A stretch of DNA of 48,291 nucleotides from assembly GCA_910587105.1 (NCBI GenBank), contig CAJUMB010000022.1, forward strand, positions 1 through 48,291. Direction: 5' to 3'. The translations under genes were made by a program, and so were the position numbers. This DNA comes from an uncultured Lachnospiraceae bacterium. GTDB taxonomy: Bacteria > Bacillota > Clostridia > Lachnospirales > Lachnospiraceae. Below, piece by piece: positions 22,954 through 32,457 of this stretch (positions within the stretch are counted from its first letter, which is position 1; each line of letters starts with the position of its first letter). The notes below the pieces were generated by a model. It ran no database searches. It saw only the letters and a program-made list of their open reading frames with translations, and was not told the DNA's origin.

Positions 22954-24156
22954 ATGAGGATAACCAAAATCAGGTTAAAAAATTTATTTTATATATTTAT
23001 TGCCATTGTTTATTTCATTGAAAACAATCCCGCAATCAAGGTTAATACTTCAATTCGCTATACTTTTATTATAGTTACAGTGGGGTTTGCTCTGTGTAAA
23101 GCACAGTGGAATAAGTCATCTAAATTGAATGGATTTAATATATGGATGGCTTTAGTTTTAGTATTTTTCATGGTAAGTAGTAAGTGGAGTTTAGAATCAG
23201 TAAAGACAATTCAAAACGTGAAGAACGCTTTTATTGTATATGCTATTTGCTTTTCAGTTATTATTATGATTGAGACTGAGGAAGACTTTCTCATGTTGAT
23301 AAAAAGTATAGTATCGTCTTTTACTGCTGAAAGTTTATATGTTCTTTCTATTGTGGGAATGGATAATTTAGGAACAATGCGACTGGGAGTGGATTATGAG
23401 GGTTTGGAATTATGGAATGCAAATGCGATTGCTAGCTTTACAGCCTGGGGTGGAATTCTTGCAGTTTTTCTCATCATATATAGTAATAAAAAGACTGAGA
23501 AAATTAGATGGGGGATTGTTGCAATATTTTTAATTGTGATGACATTCTATACAGGTTCGAGAAAAGGAGTCATTATTGTTGTTGGGACATTACTGATTTA
23601 TAATTTGTATGCGAATAGAGGAAATAAAAGAGTTCGGAACATTTGCTTTGTAATATTGGCTTTGATTATTCTGTACATTTTTATTATGAATAATGAAGAA
23701 ATATATATATTGGTCGGAGCTAGATTAGAAAGGATGGTTCAGGAATTAACAGGCCATAGAACAACGGAACAGAGTATGAGTATGAGAATGTTAATGATTA
23801 CTTATGGAATGCGGTGGTTTACAGAACGGCCTATATTAGGATATGGTCTTGGAAATTATTCGGTTCTGTTTAGCAGGACATTTGGCTTGGATATGTATTC
23901 GCATTGTAACTACGTCGAGATACTTGTAAGTGGCGGTGTTGCAGGCTTTATTATTTATTATAGTGTTTATGTTAGAATATTTATAAAATATATTAAGGAA
24001 ATGCTCAGGCGGCATAACAAAATTGTAATCTACTTTTTTTCTATACTACTTATTAATACAATTCTCAACATGGCTTTAGTATGTTATTTTGATATTACGT
24101 ATATTACAATATTATTGATGACCTATCTGATTTGTGATAAAAAGTTGTACTTATAG
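22954..24156 (+). CDS. wzy: O-antigen/capsule polymerase (Wzy-like)
   Basis: Polytopic membrane protein of 400 residues with about ten to twelve hydrophobic segments. The region FYTGSRKGVIIVV and the large extracytoplasmic loop with MSMRMLMITYGMRWFTERPILGYGLGNY, then SHCNYVEILVSGG, match the Wzy/WaaL (PF04932) fold. It would polymerise flipped repeat units at the outer face. ATG 22954 follows AGGAG by 8 nt; an overlapping ATG at 22949 gives only two codons. As the only Wzy-like gene here, it fits a Wzx/Wzy pathway. Confidence 0.85.
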   Translation: MRITKIRLKNLFYIFIAIVYFIENNPAIKVNTSIRYTFIIVTVGFALCKAQWNKSSKLNGFNIWMALVLVFFMVSSKWSLESVKTIQNVKNAFIVYAICFSVIIMIETEEDFLMLIKSIVSSFTAESLYVLSIVGMDNLGTMRLGVDYEGLELWNANAIASFTAWGGILAVFLIIYSNKKTEKIRWGIVAIFLIVMTFYTGSRKGVIIVVGTLLIYNLYANRGNKRVRNICFVILALIILYIFIMNNEEIYILVGARLERMVQELTGHRTTEQSMSMRMLMITYGMRWFTERPILGYGLGNYSVLFSRTFGLDMYSHCNYVEILVSGGVAGFIIYYSVYVRIFIKYIKEMLRRHNKIVIYFFSILLINTILNMALVCYFDITYITILLMTYLICDKKLYL

Positions 24157-24172
24157 AGAATGGGGAAGGTTT

Positions 24173-25270
24173 ATGATACGCAAAATATTATTTGTCTCTC
24201 GTTTTATGAAAGGCGGCGGGGCGGAACGAGTGATTGCTGTGCTCTCAGGGGCGTTGATAGAACAGGGATATGAAGTGGCGGTTATGTCGTATCTGATTAC
24301 AAAAGAGGACTATGATATAGATTTTCATGTGGAAAGATATTCTATGGGAAGTACCTATAGTGAAGAAAATGGAAATGCTGTCACCAGAACATTGTTTAGA
24401 AAGAAGCGGTTAAAGGAAGTGATTAAGAATTATAAACCCGATATAGTTTTTCCATTTCTTGAGCCGGTTGTAAAAGAGGTATATTCGGCGTCTAGAGATT
24501 TTCATATACCTATCGTTGCAACAGTTAGAAACCTTCCAAGATATCATTCCAAATTCCAAAAGAGATTTTATAACTATATTTATGAACATTGCGAGGCAGT
24601 TTATTTTCAGACAGAGGCACAGAAACGGTATTTTACTTCGAAAGTAATAGAAAAATCTTTTGTACTGCCAAATCCAGTTGATATAAGTTTTATAGACAGT
24701 GGTTCAAAAAGGATTAATCGGAAAAGCATAGAAAATATCGTTACAGCTGGAAGATTAAGTGAACAAAAAAATCACAAATTACTGATTGACGCTATGATAA
24801 TTGTACATCGTTTCCATCCTGAATGCTCTTTAAAAATATATGGGGAAGGAGAAAAAAGGTGTGAATTGGAAGCCTATGTGACTGCTCATAACGCAGACGA
24901 TTTTGTTAAAATGATGGGAAGAACCAGTGAACTTCTGGAAGTGTACGAGGCTTCGGATTTATTTGTGCTCAGTTCTGATTACGAAGGTATGCCGAATGCA
25001 CTTGCTGAAGCTATGGCAGCAGCAGTTCCCTGCATTTCTACTGATTGTCCAACTGGCCCACGCGAGCTGCTGGGAGATAGCGAAAGGGGAATATTAACTA
25101 AAGAAGGGGATGCGGACAGTCTGGCAAAAGCTATGGTGCAAATGATAGAATGCCCTGAAAGAACATATCAATATGGAGTACGGGGACATGAATATATAAA
25201 AGAAAACCTTTCCCCGGTTCATATTGCTGAAAAACTGATTGAAAACTGCGGGCGCATTTTGAACATTTGA
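24173..25270 (+). CDS. Family 4 glycosyltransferase
   Basis: GT-B retaining glycosyltransferase of 365 residues. The N-terminal domain opens with ILFVSRFMKGGGAERVIAVL (glycine-rich acceptor loop). The C-terminal domain has IVTAGRLSEQKNHKLLIDA and the E-x7-E nucleotide-sugar element in SSDYEGMPNALAEAMAAAVPCISTDCPTGP. ATG 24173 follows GGGGAAGG; the frame open to 24134 overlaps wzy and lacks a site. It follows wzy by 16 bp and is cotranscribed. Confidence 0.9.
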   Translation: MIRKILFVSRFMKGGGAERVIAVLSGALIEQGYEVAVMSYLITKEDYDIDFHVERYSMGSTYSEENGNAVTRTLFRKKRLKEVIKNYKPDIVFPFLEPVVKEVYSASRDFHIPIVATVRNLPRYHSKFQKRFYNYIYEHCEAVYFQTEAQKRYFTSKVIEKSFVLPNPVDISFIDSGSKRINRKSIENIVTAGRLSEQKNHKLLIDAMIIVHRFHPECSLKIYGEGEKRCELEAYVTAHNADDFVKMMGRTSELLEVYEASDLFVLSSDYEGMPNALAEAMAAAVPCISTDCPTGPRELLGDSERGILTKEGDADSLAKAMVQMIECPERTYQYGVRGHEYIKENLSPVHIAEKLIENCGRILNI

Positions 25271-25301
25271 TAATTTGGAAGAATAAAATTGAGGGTGTAT
25301 T

Positions 25302-26402
25302 ATGGAGCGGGTTTTACATATTCCAGGGGGGACATTAAGTCGCAATAATGGAATAGCAACTTTTTTGATGAACATATACAGAAATTTGGACAAGAAGAAA
25401 TTCCAGTTTGATTTTATTGTTTTTACAGAGGAACAAGGGGAGTATGAGAAAGAAATTACAGAATTAGGCGGGCATATTTATCATGTTGTCAGACCTGGCC
25501 TGAACCTGATGAAAAATATGTATCAGACTTATATTGCAATGAAGCAACATTCATATCATATTATGCATCGTCATACGGCGGAAGCACATTCCTGGACGGA
25601 TTTCTACATAGCAAAAAAGGCTGGGATCATTCACCGTATTGCACATTCACATGGGACTCATACATTTAAGCCGATACTGCATAAAGTTTTTTATTGGCTG
25701 TTTATTAAAAATATTACAGAACGGCTTGCATGCGGGAATGCAGCAGGTAAATGGTTATATGGAGATAATGCTGAGTTTATGGTGATTAAAAATGGAATTG
25801 AAACACCAAAATTTAAATTTTCAGATAAAATACGAAAAGAAAGAAGGAATGAACTGACAGTAACAGAGGACACCTTGGTGCTGGGCAGTGCAGGTCGTTT
25901 GGCAAATCCTAAAAACCCATTTATGACTGTTCGGGTTTTTGCTGCACTAGTAGAAAAATATCCAGACAGCAGACTGATTATGTTGGGAGAAGGTGATTTG
26001 CTTGCACAGGTGAAGAAGTTAATAGGTGAACTTGATATAGAGGAAAAAGTTTTGCTACCAGGCGTTACCAGTGAAGTGGGAAGCTGGCTGTGCGCCATGG
26101 ATGTGGGCATTTATCCATCTGAGTTTGAAGGGTTTCCGTTTTCAGTACTGGAGGCAGAGGTCAACGGACTTCCCACAATTATTTCTGACCGCATTTCAAA
26201 GGAAGTGGATGTTCTTGGAACTCTCGTTTCAATGCCCTTGGAAAAGAGCCCGGATATGTGGGCAGATGAAATATTAAAGCTTTACCGAATGAATAGACAG
26301 CTTCCACGTGATGCATGTTCTCAGGCTGTTTTGGAGGCAGGATACGATATTAAAAACACGGCAAAGGATTTAGAACAATTTTATGAACGACTATTGCAAT
26401 AA
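25302..26402 (+). CDS. Family 4 glycosyltransferase
   Basis: GT-B glycosyltransferase of 366 residues. The start MERVLHIPGGTLSRNNGIATFLMNIYRNL is typical of EpsF-like GT4 enzymes. The C-terminal part has LVLGSAGRLANPKNPFMTVR and the acidic motif PSEFEGFPFSVLEAEVNGLPTIISD. ATG 25302 follows GAGGGTG. Its last 20 bp overlap the start of the next gene, suggesting translational coupling. Confidence 0.9.
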   Translation: MERVLHIPGGTLSRNNGIATFLMNIYRNLDKKKFQFDFIVFTEEQGEYEKEITELGGHIYHVVRPGLNLMKNMYQTYIAMKQHSYHIMHRHTAEAHSWTDFYIAKKAGIIHRIAHSHGTHTFKPILHKVFYWLFIKNITERLACGNAAGKWLYGDNAEFMVIKNGIETPKFKFSDKIRKERRNELTVTEDTLVLGSAGRLANPKNPFMTVRVFAALVEKYPDSRLIMLGEGDLLAQVKKLIGELDIEEKVLLPGVTSEVGSWLCAMDVGIYPSEFEGFPFSVLEAEVNGLPTIISDRISKEVDVLGTLVSMPLEKSPDMWADEILKLYRMNRQLPRDACSQAVLEAGYDIKNTAKDLEQFYERLLQ

Positions 26403-27366
26403 CAGGCGGCAAAGAAACTGGATTTCTAAAGCCGGAAAAATTCTTAAGGATGACAGCTATCGATTTAATGTCCTTGACAGTTATGGATTTTATAATCATA
26501 TGCCAGACCGCAGGTACTTGGAGAAAAGATTTCGTGCCTGTATGGGATATGATTTGGATCTTGATAATCCTAAAACCTTTAGTGAAAAGCTTCAATGGCT
26601 GAAACTTTATGATCGAAAACCAGAATATACTATTATGGTGGATAAATATGCCGTTCGTAATTATATTGCTGATAAATTGGGAGAAGAATATCTAATTCCA
26701 TTGCTTGGTGTGTGGAATGATCCTTCAGAGATTGATTTTGATCAGCTTCCTGATCGTTTTGTTTTAAAATGCAATCATAATTCTGGACTTGGGATGTGTA
26801 TTTGTAGGGATAAGTCAAGACTGGATATAAAAAAAGTAAAAAACGAACTTAGAAAAGGGGTCAGTCAAAACTATTATCTAACTGGCCGTGAGTGGCCTTA
26901 TAAAAATGTGCCACGTAAAATTATTGCGGAAGAATATATGGAAGATTCAGTTTTAAAAGAACTACGCGACTATAAATTTTTCTGTTTTGGAGGCATGGTG
27001 AAATGTTTCAAAGTGGACTTTGACCGTTTTGTTGAGCACCATGCCAATTACTATGATACGGAAAAGAACAGGCTTCCTTTTGGAGAAAAGATTTGTCCGC
27101 CGCTATTAGAAAAAAGAATTCAACACCCTGAGAACCTTGAAAAAATGGAAAAGTTGGCAGAAATACTTAGCATGGGAATGCCTTTTCTGCGAGTGGATTT
27201 ATATAATATTGATGGAAAAATATATTTTGGTGAAATGACCTTTTTTCCGGATTCTGGTTTCGGAAGATTTACTGATGAAGAGTGGAACAAGACGCTTGGC
27301 ACATGGCTTCAGTTGCCGCGTGAGAAAAGGTTAGGACTTTTTGATCGCTTTGTCGATTTTGATTAA
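26383..27366 (+). CDS. TupA-like ATP-grasp protein
   Basis: Protein of 327 residues of the ATPgrasp_TupA family (PF14305), often found in capsule clusters. Landmarks are NPKTFSEKLQWLKLYDR, KYAVRNYIADKLGEEYLIPLLGVW, FVLKCNHNSGLGMCI and the metal/ATP-binding end FFGEMTFF-like segment IYFGEMTFFPDSGFG. Members are thought to join an amino acid or glycan substituent by ATP-dependent amide formation, after the teichuronopeptide protein TupA (family knowledge; reaction unproven). It overlaps the previous gene by 20 bp and has no strong ribosome binding site, so translation is probably coupled. Confidence 0.85.
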   Translation: MNDYCNNRRQRNWISKAGKILKDDSYRFNVLDSYGFYNHMPDRRYLEKRFRACMGYDLDLDNPKTFSEKLQWLKLYDRKPEYTIMVDKYAVRNYIADKLGEEYLIPLLGVWNDPSEIDFDQLPDRFVLKCNHNSGLGMCICRDKSRLDIKKVKNELRKGVSQNYYLTGREWPYKNVPRKIIAEEYMEDSVLKELRDYKFFCFGGMVKCFKVDFDRFVEHHANYYDTEKNRLPFGEKICPPLLEKRIQHPENLEKMEKLAEILSMGMPFLRVDLYNIDGKIYFGEMTFFPDSGFGRFTDEEWNKTLGTWLQLPREKRLGLFDRFVDFD

Positions 27367-27447
27367 GTTGACTTTAACACTTGGATAATTTGATTGGAAC
27401 TCTATATTTTCTATAGATAACGGGGAGTAAAAAGAAGTGGGGACAAA

Positions 27448-27519
27448 ATGAATGTAATGCAAAAAGAGAGTAATTCCATTCATCCATTTTTTAGCATTAT
27501 AGTACCAAATAATTCTTAA
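27448..27519 (+). pseudogene. 5' fragment of a family 2 glycosyltransferase gene
   Basis: A 23-codon frame starts at ATG 27448 behind GTGGGGAC and runs into HPFFSIIVP, the characteristic first strand of GT2 proteins, before a TAA. The same sequence continues without a useful frame. This looks like the surviving front end of a GT2 gene cut by deletion. Between 27520 and 27630 nothing coding is recognised. Confidence 0.5.
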
Positions 27520-27630
27520 CGGAATGCATTTACAGCTACCCATGTCGAGCATTGTCTGCGCCTTCCGTATAACATTCTGATTTTGGCGTCGGGACATTAT
27601 AAGTAGCCCCAACGGAATCATATTGTTGCG

Positions 27631-27900
27631 GTGATAATGAATGTTGTGATGTCTATTCTGACTGCCCGTGTTTGGGGATTGGCCAGTGTTGCTGTTGGTA
27701 TCCTGTGTGCCATGTTATATCAGACAGTATGGATGGTATTTTATGATTCAAGGCACATTCTGGATTACTCCATGAAAGAGTCTGCGAAGCATGTAATAGT
27801 TGATGCGGCAGTGATTAATTATTTTGCATATATAGAGTATGTACTCAAAGTGATGGTTAACGCCAGAAAGGTGATTGATAAAATGAAGGTAAAAATTCAT
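27631..27900 (+). pseudogene. C-terminal remnant of a Wzx-type flippase
   Basis: The frame reads MNVVMSILTARVWGLASVAVGILCAMLYQTVWMVFYDSR with further segments AKHVIVDAAV. This is the pattern of the last helices of polysaccharide flippases (MATE-like/MurJ-Wzx superfamily). The N-terminal 350 or so residues are missing and the end is frayed. An intact flippase lies at 30991, so the cluster still has one copy. Confidence 0.55.
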
Positions 27901-27970
27901 GGAAAGGTACAGAGAGGTAATGATTCTCCCCGTTTTCCCCGTACATGCTTTGATGGAAGGAGGTTCAGCC

Positions 27971-29128
27971 ATGCCTTCTGATTACATCTTAATTGGTGCG
28001 GATCTCGTGCCAACAGAAAGCAATACTGAATTGTTCATACAGGGAGATGCTGAGAATCTCGTTGGAGAAGGACTGAAGGATATATTGGATAGGGCAGCCT
28101 ATCGGATATTTAATCTGGAAACTCCATTGACAGACATGAGGAAGCCAATTATTAAGCAGGGGCCGAACCTGATTGCTCCAACAGCCACAGTAAAGGGCTA
28201 TAAAGCCTTTGGAGTTGACTTGCTTACACTTGCCAATAATCACATCATGGATCAGGACATACAGGGATTGAAATCTACGGTAGAAACGCTGAATAAAGTT
28301 GGAATTAATCATTTGGGGGCGGGTAAAGATTTGGTTTCGGCGGCGGTGCCTTTCATTTTTGAGTTTGGCGGTAAAAAAGCCGGAGTGTATGCCTGTGCAG
28401 AACATGAATTTTCTATCGCAGGCGAGGACAAACCTGGCGCCAATCCTTTTGATCCTCTGTGGTCGCTTGACCATGTGGCGAAGTTGAAAGGGAAAACAGA
28501 TTTTGTGATTGTTCTGTACCACGGTGGAAAGGAGCATTACCGATATCCAAGCCCGGATTTGCAAAAAATCTGCAGAAGACTCGTTGATAAAGGGGCAGAT
28601 CTTGTTATCTGCCAGCACAGCCACTGTATTGGCTGTGAGGAGAGATATCGGAAAGGCATAATCGTTTATGGGCAGGGCAACTTTATCTTTGATGACAGCA
28701 GTGACGAATGCTGGCAGACAAGCCTGCTGGTGAAGATGGATGCTGATTTAGGAGTATCCTATCTTCCACTTGTTAAAACGGGGAATGGTGTCAGGCTTGC
28801 AGATGAGATGAGTGGCCAGAAGATTCTGGATGGATTTAGATTCCGGTCTGAAGAGATTCAAAAACCGGGATATATCGAAATGCAGTATGCTCAGTTTGCC
28901 GATTCTTTCCTGGATTTCTATCTGCGTGCTCTTTCTGGTAAAAAATCTGTGTGGTTCCGTATTTTTAATAGACTTTCAAAGGGAGCTTATATGAAGCGGT
29001 ATCTCCAGAAAACTTATGGAACAGCAAGCATAGTCGGAATAGCAAATTACATAGACTGTGAAGCCCATAAGGAGCTGCTTTCAAAAGCTATGAAAAACGG
29101 ATACGAGAGGAAAACAAAATGGGCATAA
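27971..29128 (+). CDS. capA: CapA family protein (poly-gamma-glutamate synthesis-type metallophosphatase fold)
   Basis: Protein of 385 residues with the CapA/PgsA (PF09587) calcineurin-like fold. Metal-site motifs in order: IGADLVP, FNLETPLTD (N-x-E), LANNHIMDQ (N-N-H), LYHGGKEH (H-x-G) and CQHSHCIG (H-x-H), so the set looks complete. It lacks the N-terminal membrane helix usual in PgsA, so it may be cytoplasmic. ATG 27971 follows AAGGAGG by 7 nt; the longer frame from 27899 overlaps the flippase remnant and was rejected. Its 3' end overlaps the next gene by 10 bp. Function in an exopolysaccharide cluster is not known; hydrolase or transfer roles are possible. Confidence 0.88.
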   Translation: MPSDYILIGADLVPTESNTELFIQGDAENLVGEGLKDILDRAAYRIFNLETPLTDMRKPIIKQGPNLIAPTATVKGYKAFGVDLLTLANNHIMDQDIQGLKSTVETLNKVGINHLGAGKDLVSAAVPFIFEFGGKKAGVYACAEHEFSIAGEDKPGANPFDPLWSLDHVAKLKGKTDFVIVLYHGGKEHYRYPSPDLQKICRRLVDKGADLVICQHSHCIGCEERYRKGIIVYGQGNFIFDDSSDECWQTSLLVKMDADLGVSYLPLVKTGNGVRLADEMSGQKILDGFRFRSEEIQKPGYIEMQYAQFADSFLDFYLRALSGKKSVWFRIFNRLSKGAYMKRYLQKTYGTASIVGIANYIDCEAHKELLSKAMKNGYERKTKWA

Positions 29129-29667
29129 TTTCAAAAGGGTTCAGAAAAATTGACTTTTATATTGCAACAGAGATATCAAAGATTCGATGGAGTGGATTGG
29201 CTGTTGACGGATTGTTTCGGAAACGGCGGGATACGCAGATCATTATTTCTGAAAATGGCAGGATGAGCCTTGGCAGGAATGTGTTGTTCCAAAGAAATGT
29301 TTCCCTGACCTCAGTGGGGGAACTTCAGGTTGGGGACAATGTTTCCTTTAACAGGAATTGTATTGTAATCTGTCGTAAAAAAATTTCAATTGGAAATAAT
29401 GTGATATTTGGACCCGGTGTTACTATTTATGACCATGATCATGTTTTCTCGTACAAAGGAATAGAGCCAGGATTTAAACATGGTGATGTTGTGATAGAGA
29501 AAGGATGCTGGATAGCAGCGAATGCCACAATACTCAGGAATACGCATATTGGAGAAGGCTGTGTAATTGGAGCGGGTGCTGTTGTAAGGGGAAATATTCC
29601 ACCACATTCGCTGGTCACAAGCGATCGGAGTTTGAATGTTGTTCCGATAGAGGAAAGGATAACATGA
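29119..29667 (+). CDS. Left-handed beta-helix (hexapeptide) acyltransferase
   Basis: Protein of 182 residues of the maltose-O-acetyltransferase/WbbJ group. Hexapeptide repeats run from about residue 50 (ISENGRMSLGRNVLFQRNVSL) through ISIGNNVIFGPGVTIYDHDH to IGEGCVIGAGAVVRGNIPPHSLV. The catalytic His is probably in IYDHDHVF. It would transfer an acetyl or other acyl group from acyl-CoA to a sugar of the repeat unit. The ATG overlaps the capA stop region, suggesting coupling. Confidence 0.9.
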   Translation: MGIISKGFRKIDFYIATEISKIRWSGLAVDGLFRKRRDTQIIISENGRMSLGRNVLFQRNVSLTSVGELQVGDNVSFNRNCIVICRKKISIGNNVIFGPGVTIYDHDHVFSYKGIEPGFKHGDVVIEKGCWIAANATILRNTHIGEGCVIGAGAVVRGNIPPHSLVTSDRSLNVVPIEERIT

Positions 29668-29689
29668 TGCAGCATTTTTAAAAGGAGAC

Positions 29690-29982
29690 GGAATGTCCAG
29701 AAAATATTGAATACGGGGCGGAGGCAGGTACGCTGGTCAAAGGGGGATTTTTGCGGGGCTGTGGACATTCTATCAAAACAGGCGATATACCCATAAGACA
29801 GCCGTATCCTGTCCGTGGACGGGACAGAATGTTACTTTTTCTGCCCGGGGCAGGAAACCTGGTGAATCGTACAGGACGGTTACACTGACACATACGGGAT
29901 GCAAGTAGTAATGCTTGCTTGCGACCTCCATCTTTCGGGCGAGCAGTAACAGAGCCCCTGGGGGCGTTTTTACAACTCCCAC
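29690..29982. other. G+C-rich non-coding insert, probable mobile-element relic
   Basis: This stretch is markedly richer in G+C than the flanking genes and holds no cluster gene. It contains palindromes CTGTCC/GGACAG (about 29808-29826) and CTGCCC/GGGCAG (about 29840-29852) and a terminator-like GCCCC/GGGGC followed by GTTTTT (29954-29971). A minus-strand GTG frame of 69 codons (29982-29773) reads MGVVKTPPGALLLLARKMEV at its start. It resembles short hypothetical frames I associate with Clostridial integrative elements, but I cannot confirm that. No transposase or attachment site was identified. Confidence 0.45.
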
Positions 29983-30041
29983 TTGAAATGAGGGTTGGTG
30001 ATTAGGTTTTAGGCCTTGAAAGAGCAGGAGTGTTTAAATAT

Positions 30042-31007
30042 ATGGATGATATAAAAGTTACTATCAGTTGTACTACATACAATCATGAAGATTATATCTC
30101 TGATGCACTTGAGGGATTTCTCATGCAGAAAACAAATTTTTCTTACGAGATTTTTGTACATGATGATGCGTCAACAGATCGTACAGCGGAAATTATTAAG
30201 GAATACGAAAAAAGGAATCCTGATAAGATAAAGGGAATCTATCAGAAAGAAAATCAGTATTCACGGGGCGTTGCGATAATCTTTGATATACTGCTTCCAA
30301 TGGCACATGGCAAATATATAGCTCTTTGTGAAGGGGATGATTATTGGAATGATCCATATAAGTTACAAAAGCAGATGGAGGAAATGGAACGTCATCCTGA
30401 ATGTGAACTTTGTGCACATGGGGCAATGGTAGTTGAAGCAAAGACGAAACAGGTGGTTGATGAAGTAAAACGATCATCAGAAAATTGTATTTTTCCTCCC
30501 GAAAAAGTGATAGCTGGTGGAGGAGGCTTTGTTGCAACAAATAGTTTGATGATAAAGCGAGAGCAGTTGGAAAGAGATATTGATTTATTAAGGGAATTTC
30601 CTTTGGATTATTTTGTGCAAATAATGGGTTCAATTAGGGGAGGAATGCTTTATCTTTCGGATATAATGTCCTCTTATCGGTGGATGGCAAAAAATTCGTG
30701 GTCGGAAAGAATGAATAAAGATTTAGAAAGATGTGTAGAGCATATAGATCGATGTAACACAATGTTAGAAAGAATTGATACAAGAACAAATAGAAAATAT
30801 AAAGATATAATAGCAAAAGTAATTGTATCAAATAAGATCTATCAATTAGAATTAAATGGGCAATATAAATGTATTGTAAAAAATTATGCACAAGTATTGC
30901 GCAAGATGCCATGTCGTCAGAGGTTAAAAATATATATTAAAGCATATTTTCCATGGCTGAAAACAATACGCGATAGGATTAGAAACGGACATGATAAACA
31001 GCAATAA
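30042..31007 (+). CDS. Family 2 glycosyltransferase
   Basis: GT-A glycosyltransferase of 321 residues. KVTISCTTYNHEDYISDALEGF, FVHDDASTDRTAEIIKEY and LCEGDDYWNDPYKLQKQ (E-G-D-D metal site) are typical of the capsule GT2 subgroup. ATG 30042 lies 11 nt after AGGAG; a GTG at 30030 would leave no spacing. The 3' end overlaps the flippase gene by 17 bp. Confidence 0.88.
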   Translation: MDDIKVTISCTTYNHEDYISDALEGFLMQKTNFSYEIFVHDDASTDRTAEIIKEYEKRNPDKIKGIYQKENQYSRGVAIIFDILLPMAHGKYIALCEGDDYWNDPYKLQKQMEEMERHPECELCAHGAMVVEAKTKQVVDEVKRSSENCIFPPEKVIAGGGGFVATNSLMIKREQLERDIDLLREFPLDYFVQIMGSIRGGMLYLSDIMSSYRWMAKNSWSERMNKDLERCVEHIDRCNTMLERIDTRTNRKYKDIIAKVIVSNKIYQLELNGQYKCIVKNYAQVLRKMPCRQRLKIYIKAYFPWLKTIRDRIRNGHDKQQ

Positions 31008-32430
31008 AATTGTAAAAAATTTTATCTGGCGATTTGCAGAGCGATGCGGAGCAAGAGCCGTATCATTTATTGTTTCAATTGTATTGGCAAGGCTGCTTGT
31101 ACCAGATGTTTACGGAACGATTGCGCTTGTGACAGTTTTTACAACCATACTAAATGTTTTTATTGACAGCGGTATGGGAAATGCGTTGATTCAGAAGAAG
31201 AATGCGGATGATCTGGATTTTTCCACAGTATTTTATTTTAACATGGCTATGTGTATAGTACTTTATACAGCGATGTTTTTTTTGGCTGTGCCGATTTCAC
31301 GATTCTATCATGATGAATCTCTGATATTCGTGATCCGTGTGCTTAGCCTGACGTTGGTAATCTCAGGGATTAAAAATGTTCAGCAAGCCTATGTGTCTAG
31401 AACAATGCAATTTAAACGCTTTTTCTTTGCAACGCTTAGTGGAACTATTGGCGCGGCTGTTGTTGGTATTTATACAGCATACCGTGGTTACGGTGTGTGG
31501 GCTCTGGTGGTTCAGCAGATTTTTAATGCCTCAGTGGATACTTTTATCTTGTGGTTTACTGTGAAGTGGCGGCCAAAGCTGATGTTTTCCTTCCAGCGGC
31601 TAAAAGGATTGTTTTCTTACGGCTGGAAGTTGTTGATATCAGCACTTTTAGAAACTGGTTATACGAATTTAAGACAGCTGATTATTGGAACGATGTATAC
31701 ATCTGCAGACCTTGCATATTACAACAAAGGACAGCAGTTCCCCATGATTATTATTGAAAATATCAATAGTTCCATAAACAGTGTTTTGTTTCCGGCAATG
31801 TCACAGGAACAGGACAATTCAGGAAGGGTAAAAACAATCACACGCCGTGCAATTAAGACGAGTACATTTATCATTGCACCTTTAATGATGGGACTTGCTT
31901 TCTGTGGTACGCAGGTAGTTCGTTTGATTTTAACTGATAAATGGATGGCTTGTGTCCCTTATCTGCAGATTTTTTGTATATCGTCGATGTTTTATCCTAT
32001 CCATACAGCAAATCTTAATGCGATTCAGGCTATGGGAAGAAGCGATATTTTTCTGAAACTTGAGATTATAAAGAAAATCGTGGGAATGGTGCTTCTCCTC
32101 TCGACAATGTGGTTTGGTACGATGGCAATGGCTTACAGCCTGCTTGTATCAGGTCTTATTTCTCAGGTGATTAATTCCTGGCCAAATAAGAAGCTTTTGA
32201 ATTATGGATATTTAGAACAGCTTAAAGATATTATACCAGCGATATTATTGGCTCTGCTGATGGGGGTACTTGTGTTTGGGCTCTCTTTTTGCGGATTACC
32301 TGATGGTCTCACCCTTTGTATTCAGGTATTTGCAGGTGCGTTTATTTATATCAGTGGAGCGAGACTTTTTAAATTTGAAAGCTTTGATTATCTTCTCTCG
32401 ATTATCAGGAAATATAGACAAAACAAATAA
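30991..32430 (+). CDS. wzx: Wzx-type oligosaccharide flippase
   Basis: Membrane protein of 479 residues with about 12 to 14 helices. The N-terminus FIWRFAERCGARAVSFIVSIVLARLLVPDVYGTIALV is typical of the PST/MviN-like Wzx family (PF13440). It would move undecaprenyl-diphosphate repeat units to the outer face for Wzy. It is the only intact flippase in the cluster. It overlaps the preceding GT2 gene by 17 bp, so translation is probably coupled. Confidence 0.92.
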   Translation: MINSNKIVKNFIWRFAERCGARAVSFIVSIVLARLLVPDVYGTIALVTVFTTILNVFIDSGMGNALIQKKNADDLDFSTVFYFNMAMCIVLYTAMFFLAVPISRFYHDESLIFVIRVLSLTLVISGIKNVQQAYVSRTMQFKRFFFATLSGTIGAAVVGIYTAYRGYGVWALVVQQIFNASVDTFILWFTVKWRPKLMFSFQRLKGLFSYGWKLLISALLETGYTNLRQLIIGTMYTSADLAYYNKGQQFPMIIIENINSSINSVLFPAMSQEQDNSGRVKTITRRAIKTSTFIIAPLMMGLAFCGTQVVRLILTDKWMACVPYLQIFCISSMFYPIHTANLNAIQAMGRSDIFLKLEIIKKIVGMVLLLSTMWFGTMAMAYSLLVSGLISQVINSWPNKKLLNYGYLEQLKDIIPAILLALLMGVLVFGLSFCGLPDGLTLCIQVFAGAFIYISGARLFKFESFDYLLSIIRKYRQNK

Positions 32431-32457
32431 AATATTTATTTAAGGAAGGTACAGGGC

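Noticed and set aside
29773..29982. 69-codon minus-strand frame in the G+C-rich insert
   Set aside because: It starts with GTG and has no good ribosome binding site or known function; it may be a relic, so it is described with the insert and not called.
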